Of a stretch of 64,000 bases of DNA, positions 1 to 8,773 are shown piece by piece; positions within the stretch are counted from its first letter, which is position 1; each line of letters starts with the position of its first letter. Below the pieces are notes generated by a model. The model searched no databases and was not told the DNA's origin. It was given only the letters and a program-made list of their open reading frames with translations. The position numbers were made by a program, and so were the translations under genes. Source of the DNA: an uncultured Bacteroides sp. (GTDB taxonomy: Bacteria > Bacteroidota > Bacteroidia > Bacteroidales > Bacteroidaceae); NCBI RefSeq assembly GCF_963666545.1, contig NZ_OY762899.1:1302001-1366000 (forward strand), read 5' to 3'.

Positions 1-163
1 TATTGAGAACGATCAAATCGACCTTGTCAGCCATATATTTGCCGAGTTCCTGAGCATTTCCTTTCTTAAACGCCACAGCTATTCCAGTCGGAATATCTTG
101 GGCAGAAAGCGTAGAGATAAGAAAGAACATGCCACTAATCAATAGAAATACTGTTTTTTTCAT
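1..163 (-). CDS. DUF4783-like secreted protein, 5' part only
   Basis: The reading frame starts at the ATG at 163 and runs off the left edge of the window after about 54 codons. It begins with a lysine-rich start, a hydrophobic stretch and a cleavage-like Ser-Ala-Gln, so a signal peptide of about 21 residues is likely. The mature start (DIPTGIAVAFKKGNAQEL) resembles the DUF4783 family of small Bacteroidetes NTF2-like exported proteins; that assignment is from memory of the family. A TACCTTTG -7 box lies just upstream at 188-195. Function is unknown. Confidence 0.7.
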   Translation of the reverse strand, partial: MKKTVFLLISGMFFLISTLSAQDIPTGIAVAFKKGNAQELGKYMADKVDLIVLN

Positions 164-187
164 CACATACAAGTATTAAATGACAAG

Positions 188-195
188 CAAAGGTA
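188..195 (-). promoter_or_regulatory. Bacteroidetes -7 box (TACCTTTG) for the DUF4783 gene
   Basis: The octamer matches TAnnTTTG exactly on the minus strand, 25 bases before the start codon at 163. No clear -33 TTTG was seen. Confidence 0.55.
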
Positions 196-227
196 AGTAT
201 TTATATATAAAAACAACAGAAAAAGAC

Positions 228-235
228 TATTTTTG
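228..235 (+). promoter_or_regulatory. Bacteroidetes -7 box (TATTTTTG) for rlmH
   Basis: Exact TAnnTTTG match 40 bases before the rlmH ATG, back to back with the minus-strand box at 188-195. Confidence 0.5.
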
Positions 236-275
236 TGGACTTAAAGCCTTGCAAAGAGCAATTAAAACATAAAAA

Positions 276-749
276 ATGAAAACAATATTACTTGTAGTAG
301 GACGCACTGTAGAACAACATTACATCACTGCCATCAATGATTATATGGAACGCACCAAGCATTTCATCTCGTTTGAGATGGAGGTAATTCCGGAACTTAA
401 AAACACGAAGAATCTGACGGCAGACCAACAAAAAGAGAAAGAAGGAGAATTGATTTGTAAGGCCTTCCAACCGGGTGATGTCATCGTACTGTTAGATGAA
501 TTCGGAAAAGAATTTCGCTCGGTAGACTTTGCCACCTGGATGGAGAGAAAACTAGCTAATGTGAATAAACGATTGATTTTTGTTATTGGAGGGCCCTATG
601 GATTTTCACAAAAAGTCTATCAGGCCACCCATGAAAAGATGTCACTCTCCAAAATGACTTTCTCACACCAGATGATAAGGCTTATCTTTGTAGAGCAACT
701 TTATCGCGCCATGACTATTTTGAACGGAGGGCCCTATCACCATGAATAA
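276..749 (+). CDS. rlmH: 23S rRNA (pseudouridine-1915 N3)-methyltransferase RlmH
   Basis: This 157-residue protein has the length and layout of RlmH, a SPOUT-class methyltransferase that uses S-adenosylmethionine to methylate pseudouridine 1915 in helix 69 of 23S rRNA. Visible family marks are VIVLLDEFGKEF near residue 70, FVIGGPYGF near residue 103 (the SAM-binding glycine-rich knot), and the C-terminal block RLIFVEQLYRA followed by a tyrosine-histidine tail. The ATG at 276 gives the canonical N terminus MKTILLVVG. It is monocistronic, with the convergent queF gene ending 33 bases downstream. Confidence 0.96.
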   Translation: MKTILLVVGRTVEQHYITAINDYMERTKHFISFEMEVIPELKNTKNLTADQQKEKEGELICKAFQPGDVIVLLDEFGKEFRSVDFATWMERKLANVNKRLIFVIGGPYGFSQKVYQATHEKMSLSKMTFSHQMIRLIFVEQLYRAMTILNGGPYHHE

Positions 750-782
750 ATCTTTTCCTACTTCATTCACCGAAAAGCTATT

Positions 783-1244
783 CTAGCGCATGTCGTGGTT
801 CATCAGGCGATAACTTGCCATTTCTTCGTACTTTGTGCCGAGACGGCCATAATTGGTATAAGGATAAATAGAAATACCGCCACGTGGGGTAAACACGCCG
901 ATAACTTCGATATACTTAGGATTCATCAACTGGATCAGATCTTTCATGATGATATTCACACAGTCTTCGTGAAAGGCGCCGTGATTGCGGAAACTGAATA
1001 GGTATAGTTTTAAACTCTTACTCTCCACCATTTTCACATCGGGTAGGTAGCTGATGCGTATCTCTGCAAAATCAGGTTGTCCGGTGATAGGGCATAAACT
1101 CGTAAACTCAGGGCAATTAAATCTCACCCAATAATCATTGTCGGGATGCTTATTATCAAATGCCTCAAGCACTTCCGGCGCATAATCTTGCTTATATTCT
1201 GTCTTCTGCCCTAACAGAGACAACTGATCTTTTAATTCGTCCAT
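783..1244 (-). CDS. queF: NADPH-dependent 7-cyano-7-deazaguanine reductase QueF
   Basis: QueF reduces preQ0 to preQ1 in queuosine synthesis. The 153-residue protein is the short, unimodular type. The nucleophilic cysteine sits in [13 protein letters not shown] near residue 51, and the QueF signature [15 protein letters not shown] follows near residue 74. The conserved HEDC and the C-terminal RGGISIYPY are also present. It is the last gene of a minus-strand run yhhQ-queC-queF; 67 bases separate it from queC, so it may have its own weak start of transcription or be read through. Confidence 0.95.
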   Translation of the reverse strand: MDELKDQLSLLGQKTEYKQDYAPEVLEAFDNKHPDNDYWVRFNCPEFTSLCPITGQPDFAEIRISYLPDVKMVESKSLKLYLFSFRNHGAFHEDCVNIIMKDLIQLMNPKYIEVIGVFTPRGGISIYPYTNYGRLGTKYEEMASYRLMNHDMR

Positions 1245-1311
1245 ACTTTCTAATCATTAATTATCCTACTCAATTTCCGATAACAACCTCTTCTTTACTA
1301 ATGCCTTAAAG

Positions 1312-2064
1312 TTAGCGAAGTGCTCTCAATTTCAAGAACTCTTCCAAGCCCTGCCTACGCAGCTTGCAAGCCGGACAATGCCCGCATCCGTCAGCCGGGA
1401 TGCCATTATAGCAAGTCAATGTTTCGTTGCGTACAATATCAAACGCACCTAGTTCGTCGGCTAAAGCCCATGTTTGCGCCTTGTCAATCCACATCAATGG
1501 GGTATGAAGCACAAACTGCTCATCCATAGCCAAATTGAGTGTAACGTTGAGCGACTTAATAAATGAATCGCGACAATCGGGATATCCGCTGAAGTCAGTT
1601 TGCGACACACCGGTCACAATATGCCTCACTCCACGTTCGCGAGCATACACAGCAGCAATACTCAGAAAAAACAGATTTCGTCCGGGCACAAACGTATTTG
1701 GAAAAGAATCAACAGGTTTCTCCTGATCCATTATCAGAGTAGTGTCCGTCAATGAATTGCGACCTAAGCTACTGATGAATGTAGCATCCATCACCTGAAA
1801 CTCCACCTCTGCCCTTTCAGCTATTCCCCGGGCCAAGTCAACTTCATGCGCATGCTTCTGTCCGTAAAGGAAACTCAAAGCATACACTTTCTTAAATTGT
1901 TTTTTTGCCCAAAACAAGCAAGTTGTAGAATCCTGCCCGCCACTAAACAAGACTACTGCGGAGTTGTTTGCCGAATTATTTATTAAACCATCAGCCTGCA
2001 ACCTCCATTCGCCTTCATTTTGAGCAGCTCCATTTGCAGCATTTAGTTGATTATCACTTTGCAT
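1312..2064 (-). CDS. queC: 7-cyano-7-deazaguanine synthase QueC
   Basis: QueC converts 7-carboxy-7-deazaguanine to preQ0 with ammonia and ATP. The PP-loop motif [17 protein letters not shown] lies near residues 37-53, and the zinc-binding cysteines lie in [17 protein letters not shown] near the C terminus. At 250 residues it is about 30 longer than typical QueC. The extra N terminus (about residues 1-34) is rich in Asn, Ala and Gln and looks unstructured. No later ATG lies before the PP-loop, so the ATG at 2064 is the only conventional start. The start is 10 bases after the yhhQ stop, which indicates one transcript. Confidence 0.95.
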   Translation of the reverse strand: MQSDNQLNAANGAAQNEGEWRLQADGLINNSANNSAVVLFSGGQDSTTCLFWAKKQFKKVYALSFLYGQKHAHEVDLARGIAERAEVEFQVMDATFISSLGRNSLTDTTLIMDQEKPVDSFPNTFVPGRNLFFLSIAAVYARERGVRHIVTGVSQTDFSGYPDCRDSFIKSLNVTLNLAMDEQFVLHTPLMWIDKAQTWALADELGAFDIVRNETLTCYNGIPADGCGHCPACKLRRQGLEEFLKLRALR

Positions 2065-2074
2065 AACTTCAGAT

Positions 2075-2758
2075 TTAAACTACGTCTTTTACTTTGAGCA
2101 CATTATATGAAATATTCTCGTCGAACACGTCACTTCCATCTATTCTCTTTATTAATTTCACCACACGGATAGTGACTGGAAGAACAATTACTTCGTAGAG
2201 AGATTTGAGCACGATCTGCACTCCCATCATAATCAGCAACTCCCTCCAGGGGATGATACCCCCGAAGGCGATAGGGAAAAAGAGAAACGAATCAGCCGTT
2301 TCACCTACTACAGTAGACCATATGGCGCGAGCGGAAAAATTCTTTCCACCACTGGCTACCTTCATCTTGCTCATCACATAAGCATTCAGGAATGAACCGA
2401 CCAAAAAAGCAATTAAACTGGCCACCACGATTCGGGGCGCCATTCCAAAAACAAAATTAAAACTTGCCTCACCTTCCCAGAATGGAGCAGCAGGCAAAGC
2501 CACAGCTATCTGCCCCAAAGCAACCACAAAGAAGTTCATCGCAAAACCACTCCAGATGATGAGACGAGCTTTCTTAAAGCCCCACACTTCTGCAATGCAA
2601 TCGTTGATGATGTACGAGATTGGAAACACGATCAGTCCGGCAGTAACGGTAATGCCAAAGACTTGAATTACTTTTGTTTCGAGAAGATTGGCTGCTATAA
2701 GGCAAACATTAAACAGAATGCCAAGCAACATGAAAGGAACGGATACTTTATTATTCAT
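2075..2758 (-). CDS. yhhQ: Queuosine precursor transporter, YhhQ family
   Basis: This 227-residue membrane protein has about six hydrophobic spans and the family features [19 protein letters not shown] and a later [13 protein letters not shown]. YhhQ proteins import preQ0 or preQ1; linkage to queC and queF supports that role. It is the first gene of the queuosine operon and is preceded by an exact -7 box at 2824-2831. I looked for a preQ1 riboswitch in the roughly 85-base leader and did not recognise one. Confidence 0.93.
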   Translation of the reverse strand: MNNKVSVPFMLLGILFNVCLIAANLLETKVIQVFGITVTAGLIVFPISYIINDCIAEVWGFKKARLIIWSGFAMNFFVVALGQIAVALPAAPFWEGEASFNFVFGMAPRIVVASLIAFLVGSFLNAYVMSKMKVASGGKNFSARAIWSTVVGETADSFLFFPIAFGGIIPWRELLIMMGVQIVLKSLYEVIVLPVTIRVVKLIKRIDGSDVFDENISYNVLKVKDVV

Positions 2759-2823
2759 AAATCTTGTTTTTTACGTGGTATTCAAGCACACGGTGGTTAT
2801 TAATCACTTACTATTTGAAGCTG

Positions 2824-2831
2824 CAAAGATA
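2824..2831 (-). promoter_or_regulatory. -7 box (TATCTTTG) for the queuosine operon
   Basis: Perfect TAnnTTTG match on the minus strand, 66 bases before the yhhQ start. It is directly downstream of the ndh terminator, so the two transcription units are insulated. Confidence 0.6.
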
Positions 2832-2848
2832 TGTAATCCTTATGAAAT

Positions 2849-2880
2849 AAAAAAGCAGATGGTAAATCATCTGCTTTTTT
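2849..2880 (-). terminator. Intrinsic terminator after ndh
   Basis: GCAGATG at 2855-2861 pairs with CATCTGC at 2868-2874 around a 6-base loop, flanked by A and T runs on both sides. It lies 19 bases after the ndh stop and could work on either strand. Confidence 0.8.
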
Positions 2881-2898
2881 ATTCAGGCAAATAGCCTT

Positions 2899-4197
2899 TT
2901 ATTTACTATCTATTTGAATTTTTTTCGTCCTTTTTGCCGCCATAATAAGACGGATAGAGCGGTCGTAAGTAAGATAACTCCAAACCCAGTTGAGCAACAC
3001 CATCACCTTGTTTCTAATACCAAGAATAGAGCGAAGGTGAACAACCAACCAAATGATCCACGCAAACCATCCGTGCATTCTTACCTTCTTAAAGTCGGCT
3101 ACCGCTTTGTTTCTACCGATTGTGGCCAGAGAACCAAGATTACGATAATGGAAAGCAGACAGTTTTTTACCTTTTTCTAATTTTTTCAAATTAGAGGCCA
3201 ACAAATGACCTTGCTGAATAGCTACCTGAGCCAATTGAGGGTGTCCGTTAGGGTAATCTTTTTCCGTCTGCAAGCAAACATCACCAATGGCAAACACATT
3301 CTCGATGCCCTTTACCCGATTGAACTCATCCACCAGGATTCGTCTTCCTCTACCCAGCATATCAGCACCGATATGATCAAAAGAAGTCGCAATAACACCA
3401 CTCACCCATATAAAAGTGCGCGTAGGAATATCCATTCCATTATTTAGTATCACCTTACCATCCTTGTAGTCTTGCACTAATGTGTTCAGCATCACATTTA
3501 CGCCCATTCCCCGAAGAAACTTCTCCGCATTTTCAGAAGCATTGGCAGACATGGCGGCAAGTAATCTCGGGCCGGCTTCAATAAGAAACACGTTCACCTT
3601 ATGAATCTCCATTTCCGGATAATCTTTAGGGATAACGAATTTCTTCATTTCCGAAAGCGCACCCGAAACTTCCACTCCGGTGGCACCACCACCCACAATC
3701 ACAATATTCTGCAACGCCTGTCTCTCCTTCAAATCCTCTGCAGTAAGCGATTTCTCAAGATTGGCCAACAGCGTATTACGCATAGCCATCGCCTCTTCCA
3801 CCGTTTTCATAGGCATAGCAGCATTCTCGATATTCTCATTACCGAAATAATTAGTCGTAGTTCCTGTAGCAAGAACCAGATAATCATATTTCAACGGGCC
3901 AATAGATGTTTCGATAAGACTGTTTTCTGAATCAACACCGGTTACATCCGCCCAACGGTAATAGAAATCTTTTCTTTTCTGAAAAATCTTTCGAAATGGG
4001 AAAGCAATAGAACTAGGTTCCAACCCAGCCGAAGCCACTTCATAAATCATAGGAAGAAATTGGTGGTAGTTATTCTTGTCCACCAGCACTACCTGAAAAC
4101 CACTCTTGCATAATTTGTTAGCTAATTCCAGGCCTCCGAAGCCACCACCAACAATTACAACGCGCTTCTTTTCAACCTTAGGTACATTAAAATTCAT
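2899..4197 (-). CDS. ndh: Type II NADH:quinone oxidoreductase (NDH-2)
   Basis: This single-subunit flavoprotein passes electrons from NADH to menaquinone at the inner face of the cytoplasmic membrane without pumping protons. The 432 residues fit NDH-2. The FAD-binding GGGFGGLELA is near residue 17, followed by NNYHQFLPMIYEVASAGL. The NADH-binding GGGATGVEVSGAL is near residue 167, and the second FAD motif FAIGDVCL is near residue 303. A hydrophobic, aromatic C-terminal segment (WFAWIIWLVVHL) is the expected membrane anchor. It stands alone, with its own terminator and a -7 box about 100 bases upstream. Confidence 0.9.
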   Translation of the reverse strand: MNFNVPKVEKKRVVIVGGGFGGLELANKLCKSGFQVVLVDKNNYHQFLPMIYEVASAGLEPSSIAFPFRKIFQKRKDFYYRWADVTGVDSENSLIETSIGPLKYDYLVLATGTTTNYFGNENIENAAMPMKTVEEAMAMRNTLLANLEKSLTAEDLKERQALQNIVIVGGGATGVEVSGALSEMKKFVIPKDYPEMEIHKVNVFLIEAGPRLLAAMSANASENAEKFLRGMGVNVMLNTLVQDYKDGKVILNNGMDIPTRTFIWVSGVIATSFDHIGADMLGRGRRILVDEFNRVKGIENVFAIGDVCLQTEKDYPNGHPQLAQVAIQQGHLLASNLKKLEKGKKLSAFHYRNLGSLATIGRNKAVADFKKVRMHGWFAWIIWLVVHLRSILGIRNKVMVLLNWVWSYLTYDRSIRLIMAAKRTKKIQIDSK

Positions 4198-4296
4198 ATA
4201 TTGTCTATTGTTTAACTAAAATAAAACAGCATATGCCAAGGCCTTTTTATGAACCGTGGCATTGCATCATTAACAAATTTACCTTATTAGAGGTTG

Positions 4297-4304
4297 CAAA
4301 AGTA
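4297..4304 (-). promoter_or_regulatory. -7 box (TACTTTTG) for ndh, in the 4198-4550 gap
   Basis: Exact TAnnTTTG match about 100 bases before the ndh start. The rest of the 353-base gap holds the porin terminator and AT-rich sequence with no further gene that I can support. Confidence 0.45.
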
Positions 4305-4453
4305 GTAGCTTTAATTATGTTGAGCATCCAAATATTACGTAATTTTATGTTCTTCAGCATAAAAATTTCAAAATGTTATCTTTTTGCTATGTTGACATTT
4401 CAATTGATTGAAACACATTTCCTAATGTACCCCAATCTTTGGGTTTGAAATGC

Positions 4454-4515
4454 AAAAAGAAGGCCTTCGGATAAAAAAACTAAGTGTTCTTTTTTTTATC
4501 CGAAGGCCTTCTTTT
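4454..4515 (-). terminator. Strong bidirectional terminator hairpin
   Basis: A near-perfect inverted repeat of about 26 bases per arm, with the core GAAGGCCTTCGGAT and A/T tracts at both ends, follows the porin stop at 4551. It insulates the porin gene from ndh. Confidence 0.85.
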
Positions 4516-4550
4516 TAAACTATTCGAGGCGCTCTACTTGAATAAGAAGA

Positions 4551-5999
4551 CTAGAATTTATAGTCTATACCAACGCCAAAAACCTTATTGGTACGACTGT
4601 AAACGTCAGTCCCGGCTAATCCGGTACTATTGTAGTTTTCATTATCTTCTTTATAATTGCCATAGTTGGTCCAGAAATAAGCCACATTCACTTTGGCATT
4701 CTTGGCGATATTAAATCCTGCACCAAATCCGTATGAGTATGAACTTACAGCAAAACTCATATCATTCTGATAACCATCTCCAACATCATATTTGGTACGT
4801 TGCATACCGGCACTCACTTGTGCCCATTTGCATACATCCCATTCGGCACCAGCTAGAAATTCGTTTGTTCCTTCGTTAATATAATCTTGCTTATTATTAG
4901 CCATCTTGGCATGAGTATCAAAGAAATGATGATAACCTACGGATGCCCGTAGTTCAGGAAGAATTTCGTAAGTAACACCTGCAGTAAGTAAACTAGGTAT
5001 ATCATGTGGTGTATTGACTCCATCTTTATAAGCAGCAAGCTCACGAGAATTAGTTCTTGTTTTATTTTCAATATTCAGCTTAGTATTTAGCTCATACTTC
5101 ACACCAATGTTCCATTTGCCTTTCTTAAAATCAAGGCCAATAATTGGAGTTACCCCCCAACCTGTTTGATCACAATCCAATTCAACATCAGCTGAGTTAT
5201 TACTCACTGCTTGGACGGTAGCAGAAGCAGTAGCCCATTTAACTTTATCCGCAGGTGTAGTCGCATTTTGAGCTAAGAGGTCAAACTGGCTTTTAGCAGC
5301 TTGTAACTTAGCTTTTACCGTAGGATCAGTTAAAGCAACCATCTCTCCCCCATTTAGGTTGACACTTATATCTCTTAAATAACCTAAATAACTATTGCTC
5401 ACATAATTCATACGCATACCTCCATAAACCGAGAGGTTTTCGTTGATTTTATATGTTGCCCCTAATTGAAGACCATAGATGATCTGAGAACCTTTCATAA
5501 AACTATTCACTTCGTATTGATTAGTTCCGGTAAAGCCAACCTTTCCTAGTGCTATAGGTAGCATAGCTACTCCCGATTCAAAAGAGCCAAGTCCATTATT
5601 AAACGTAGCCTTACCACCGCCACCGGTTACGGCAAAGCTCCCACTGAAAGCCCAATTTCCTTTCTTATACACACCATATAAACTGGGAATAAAAGGAACC
5701 GAAGCTTCACCTTTAAATTTCTTAGTTGCTTCCCCTCCATTACCCGCAAACGGAGCAAATGTGGAAGTGATTGTTCTTGTCTGGAAAGCACTCTGCACAT
5801 TGAATGACATATGAAAGCCATCCTCCATGAAAACCAGTCCGGCCGGATTAGAATATACAGCATCAATCTGCGTAGAAGCATCTCTAGCCAAATATCTTAG
5901 AAACAAGATGTGTTGATTGGTGTTTGTCAGGAGCCCGCCTGCAAAGGTTGGAATTGAAACGATTAGCAACACTACACTAATCAGGGTTAATTTTCTCAT
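4551..5999 (-). CDS. OmpP1/FadL-family outer membrane transporter
   Basis: This 482-residue protein has a signal peptide (cleavage near SIPTFAG) and a mature N terminus GGLLTNTNQH like that of FadL proteins, where the N terminus plugs the barrel. IDAVYSNPAGLVFMEDG is the conserved FadL segment with the Asn-Pro-Ala-Gly block. Alternating amphipathic strands fill the rest, ending in a terminal phenylalanine (GIDYKF) as expected for BAM-dependent insertion. The family moves long-chain fatty acids or other hydrophobic compounds across the outer membrane; the substrate cannot be read from the sequence. It is monocistronic, with a -7 box at 6029-6036. Confidence 0.88.
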   Translation of the reverse strand: MRKLTLISVVLLIVSIPTFAGGLLTNTNQHILFLRYLARDASTQIDAVYSNPAGLVFMEDGFHMSFNVQSAFQTRTITSTFAPFAGNGGEATKKFKGEASVPFIPSLYGVYKKGNWAFSGSFAVTGGGGKATFNNGLGSFESGVAMLPIALGKVGFTGTNQYEVNSFMKGSQIIYGLQLGATYKINENLSVYGGMRMNYVSNSYLGYLRDISVNLNGGEMVALTDPTVKAKLQAAKSQFDLLAQNATTPADKVKWATASATVQAVSNNSADVELDCDQTGWGVTPIIGLDFKKGKWNIGVKYELNTKLNIENKTRTNSRELAAYKDGVNTPHDIPSLLTAGVTYEILPELRASVGYHHFFDTHAKMANNKQDYINEGTNEFLAGAEWDVCKWAQVSAGMQRTKYDVGDGYQNDMSFAVSSYSYGFGAGFNIAKNAKVNVAYFWTNYGNYKEDNENYNSTGLAGTDVYSRTNKVFGVGIDYKF

Positions 6000-6028
6000 C
6001 TAATTCTTTTTTTAAGTTAATCAGGCCG

Positions 6029-6036
6029 CAAAGATA
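6029..6036 (-). promoter_or_regulatory. -7 box (TATCTTTG) for the FadL-like gene
   Basis: Perfect consensus box on the minus strand, 30 bases before the start codon. Confidence 0.55.
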
Positions 6037-6114
6037 GTACAAATCTGCACACAAAAAATATTTTTGTGCATGATATTTTGTTTCATAAAGCATTTTAGTC
6101 AAGAATAGAATAGT

Positions 6115-6122
6115 TATATTTG
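6115..6122 (+). promoter_or_regulatory. -7 box (TATATTTG), candidate promoter for ldhA
   Basis: Exact consensus match in the divergent 297-base region. It would give a long leader of about 165 bases before ldhA, so a second start site closer to the gene cannot be excluded. Confidence 0.35.
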
Positions 6123-6296
6123 AAACCATCAAGAAAAAGAAGAAGAAGTGACAAAAGAGAAGGTAACATGGCGAACAACACTCAAAACAATAGGGAAAAT
6201 GCAAATGGGTTCAGGCAACAGGAAACAATTCACCGACTGTAAGTGTTTAAATTAAAATAATTATAGAGACAGAACAACGATTAAACCAATTAAACT

Positions 6297-7298
6297 ATGG
6301 CATTTACAATCGCTTTTTTCGGAACACAACCATACGACGAATCATCTTTCAATTTGAAGAATGCTGACTTTGGCTTTGACGTTAGATATTTCAAAGGGCA
6401 TCTCAACAAAAACAATGCAATCCTTACGCAAGGAGTGGATGCAGTCTGCATCTTCGTTAATGATACGGCTGATGCTGATATTATTGATATAATGGCTGCC
6501 AATGGAGTAAAACTATTGGCCTTACGCTGTGCCGGATACAATAACGTGGACTTGGATGCCGCCATCGCTGCTGGAATAAAAGTAGTACGGGTACCTGCCT
6601 ACTCACCATACGCAGTAGCCGAACATACAGTGGCTCTGATGCTTTCATTGAATAGAAGAATCCCACGTGCTACGTGGCGAACAAGAGATGGGAACTTTTC
6701 ACTTCACGGACTGTTAGGCTTCGATATGCACGGAAAGACAGCGGGCATCATCGGGACAGGCAAAATAGCCAAGATATTAATTCAAATTCTTCGGGGTTTC
6801 GGGATGAATATTCTGGCCTACGATCTTTATCCGGATCATAACTTTGCCAGAGAGCATCAGGTGGTATATACCTCACTCGACGAACTTTATCATAGTTCGG
6901 ACATCATTTCGTTACATTGCCCCCTCACCGAGCAAACCAAATACCTCATTAATGATTATTCCATCAGCAAGATGAAGAATGGCGTGATGATTATCAATAC
7001 CGGAAGAGGACAATTAATACATACCAATGCATTGATTGAAGGACTGAAAAACAAGAAAATCGGGTATGCCGGACTGGATGTGTACGAAGAAGAAGGTGAT
7101 TACTTTTACGAAGATAAATCCGACCGCATTATGGATGATGATGTATTAGCCCGATTGCTCTCTTTCAATAACGTCATCGTAACTTCACACCAAGCTTTCT
7201 TTACGCAAGAGGCCTTGGGAAATATAGCAAACACTACGTTGCAAAATATCAAAGACTTTATAGATAAGAAGCCTTTGGCCAATGAGGTAATAAAATAA
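6297..7298 (+). CDS. ldhA: D-lactate dehydrogenase (fermentative, LdhA type)
   Basis: This NAD-dependent 2-hydroxyacid dehydrogenase reduces pyruvate to D-lactate. The 333 residues follow the LdhA pattern: IAFFGTQPYD at the N terminus, LRCAGYNNVDLDAA near residue 75, and the Rossmann motif GIIGTGKIAK near residue 150. The substrate-binding Arg is in INTGRGQL, the Glu in DVYEEEGD and the catalytic His in TSHQAFFT. The next gene starts 6 bases after the stop, so it is probably cotranscribed with the pirin and pdxH genes. Confidence 0.93.
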   Translation: MAFTIAFFGTQPYDESSFNLKNADFGFDVRYFKGHLNKNNAILTQGVDAVCIFVNDTADADIIDIMAANGVKLLALRCAGYNNVDLDAAIAAGIKVVRVPAYSPYAVAEHTVALMLSLNRRIPRATWRTRDGNFSLHGLLGFDMHGKTAGIIGTGKIAKILIQILRGFGMNILAYDLYPDHNFAREHQVVYTSLDELYHSSDIISLHCPLTEQTKYLINDYSISKMKNGVMIINTGRGQLIHTNALIEGLKNKKIGYAGLDVYEEEGDYFYEDKSDRIMDDDVLARLLSFNNVIVTSHQAFFTQEALGNIANTTLQNIKDFIDKKPLANEVIK

Positions 7299-7304
7299 AT
7301 AAAA

Positions 7305-8009
7305 ATGAAAACAGTAATAGATAAAGCAAGCAGCCGTGGGCACTCTCAATACAATTGGCTCAACAGTTATCATACTTTCAGCTTCGATAATTACTATAAT
7401 CCTGCCCGAATGAACTTTGGTGCTTTACGTGTTCTGAATGACGATTGGATAGCCTCCGGAGAAGGCTTTGAGACGCACCCTCATAAGAACATGGAAATAG
7501 TAACCATAACTTTAAAAGGGCATTTAAAACATGGGGATAGCAAAAAGAACGAACAAGTAATCACTGTAGGAGATATTCAAGTGATGAGTGCCGGGACCGG
7601 CATTTTCCATAGTGAGAAAAACAATAGTACTTCGGAGCCTGTTGAACTTCTACAAATATGGATTATGCCAAAACGAAAAGACACAAAACCTTTATATCAG
7701 GATTTTAATATCAGTGCATTAAAGAAGAAAAATGAATTGGCTCTTATTGTATCTCCGGATGGAAGCACGGATGCTAAATTGCTTCAGGATACGTGGTTCT
7801 CAATCGGTGAAATTGAAGCCGGAAAAACAGTGAATTACAAGCTACATCAACCGAACAATGGAGTATATGCATTCGTCATAGAAGGAAAAGTCCAACTTGA
7901 TAATATCCTTTTATCGCGAAGAGACGGCGTTGGAATTTCTGAAACAGACACGATAGAATTACAAACTTTAGAAGAGACACATCTACTATTCATTGAGGTC
8001 CCGATGTGA
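7305..8009 (+). CDS. Pirin-family bicupin protein (YhhW-like)
   Basis: The 234-residue protein has the pirin N-terminal cupin. The metal-binding histidines lie in ETHPHKNMEIVTI (near residue 56) and in SAGTGIFHSE (near residue 100). The bacterial YhhW group can act as quercetin 2,3-dioxygenase in vitro, but the physiological role is usually unknown. It sits 6 bases after ldhA and 4 bases before pdxH, which suggests one transcript and perhaps a redox link, though that is only inferred from position. Confidence 0.9.
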   Translation: MKTVIDKASSRGHSQYNWLNSYHTFSFDNYYNPARMNFGALRVLNDDWIASGEGFETHPHKNMEIVTITLKGHLKHGDSKKNEQVITVGDIQVMSAGTGIFHSEKNNSTSEPVELLQIWIMPKRKDTKPLYQDFNISALKKKNELALIVSPDGSTDAKLLQDTWFSIGEIEAGKTVNYKLHQPNNGVYAFVIEGKVQLDNILLSRRDGVGISETDTIELQTLEETHLLFIEVPM

Positions 8010-8013
8010 TAGA

Positions 8014-8667
8014 ATGAGCATGAAAATAAACCTTGCAAATATTCGACAAGAATATACTAAAAGTGGTCTGAAAGAGAGCGATTTACCTGCAGACCCATTC
8101 ACATTATTCGAAAAATGGTTAAACGAAGCGGTAGAAGCCAAAGTGGAAGAGCCTACTGCCGTTTTGGTTGGCACGGTGTCTCCCGAAGGTACTCCCTCCA
8201 CACGCACCGTGTTACTGAAAGCCTTGCGCAAAGGCCAGTTTGTATTCTATACCAACTATGATAGTCGCAAAGGAAGCCATTTAGCACAGAATCCGCACAT
8301 CTCCCTCTCTTTTGTTTGGCACGAATTGGAACGACAGGTACACATAGAAGGTATCGCTTCGAAAGTGTCCTCGGAAGAATCAAATGATTACTTCAAAACG
8401 CGTCCTTACAAAAGTCGCATCGGCGCAAGAATCTCCCCCCAAAGTCGCCCTATCAGCAGTCGGGTAGAGATCATGCGCCTATTTGTTGCCGAGGCCGCCC
8501 GCTGGATAGGCAGAGAAGTGGAGTGTCCCGAAAACTGGGGCGGATACGAAGTAACTCCCACTCGCATAGAGTTTTGGCAAGGACGCCCCAGCAGACTTCA
8601 CGATCGCTTTCTGTATACTTCTCAAGAAGATAAATCCGATTGGAAGCATGAACGGTTGGCACCCTAA
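8014..8667 (+). CDS. pdxH: Pyridoxamine/pyridoxine 5'-phosphate oxidase PdxH
   Basis: PdxH oxidises pyridoxine or pyridoxamine phosphate to pyridoxal phosphate with FMN. Family motifs are RTVLLKALRKGQFVFYTNY near residue 67, GSHLAQNPHISLSFVWHELERQV (FMN site) and the C-terminal WQGRPSRLHDR. The frame is open back to a TTG at 7993 inside the pirin gene, but the ATG at 8014 gives the usual N terminus with LANIRQEYTKSGL, so I place the start there (217 residues). Confidence 0.94.
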   Translation: MSMKINLANIRQEYTKSGLKESDLPADPFTLFEKWLNEAVEAKVEEPTAVLVGTVSPEGTPSTRTVLLKALRKGQFVFYTNYDSRKGSHLAQNPHISLSFVWHELERQVHIEGIASKVSSEESNDYFKTRPYKSRIGARISPQSRPISSRVEIMRLFVAEAARWIGREVECPENWGGYEVTPTRIEFWQGRPSRLHDRFLYTSQEDKSDWKHERLAP

Positions 8668-8773
8668 GCAAAAAGTCCTTACTGAATTACGAGTCTACAA
8701 TTAAAGAATTTTGGCTTAATGGATGAAGGCGGTTTCGCTATTATTCGTATTTTTACAGCTAAATCATTTATTT

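Noticed and set aside
2759-2848. preQ1 riboswitch before the queuosine operon
   Set aside because: I could not find the short hairpin plus A-rich tail pseudoknot pattern in the leader; only a promoter box and AT-rich sequence are visible.
6168-6242. 24-codon frame in the ldhA leader
   Set aside because: It is preceded by a purine-rich stretch but has low-complexity Asn/Gln content and no other support.
7993-8013. TTG start for pdxH inside the pirin gene
   Set aside because: The extra residues do not look like the PdxH N terminus, and an ATG follows at 8014.
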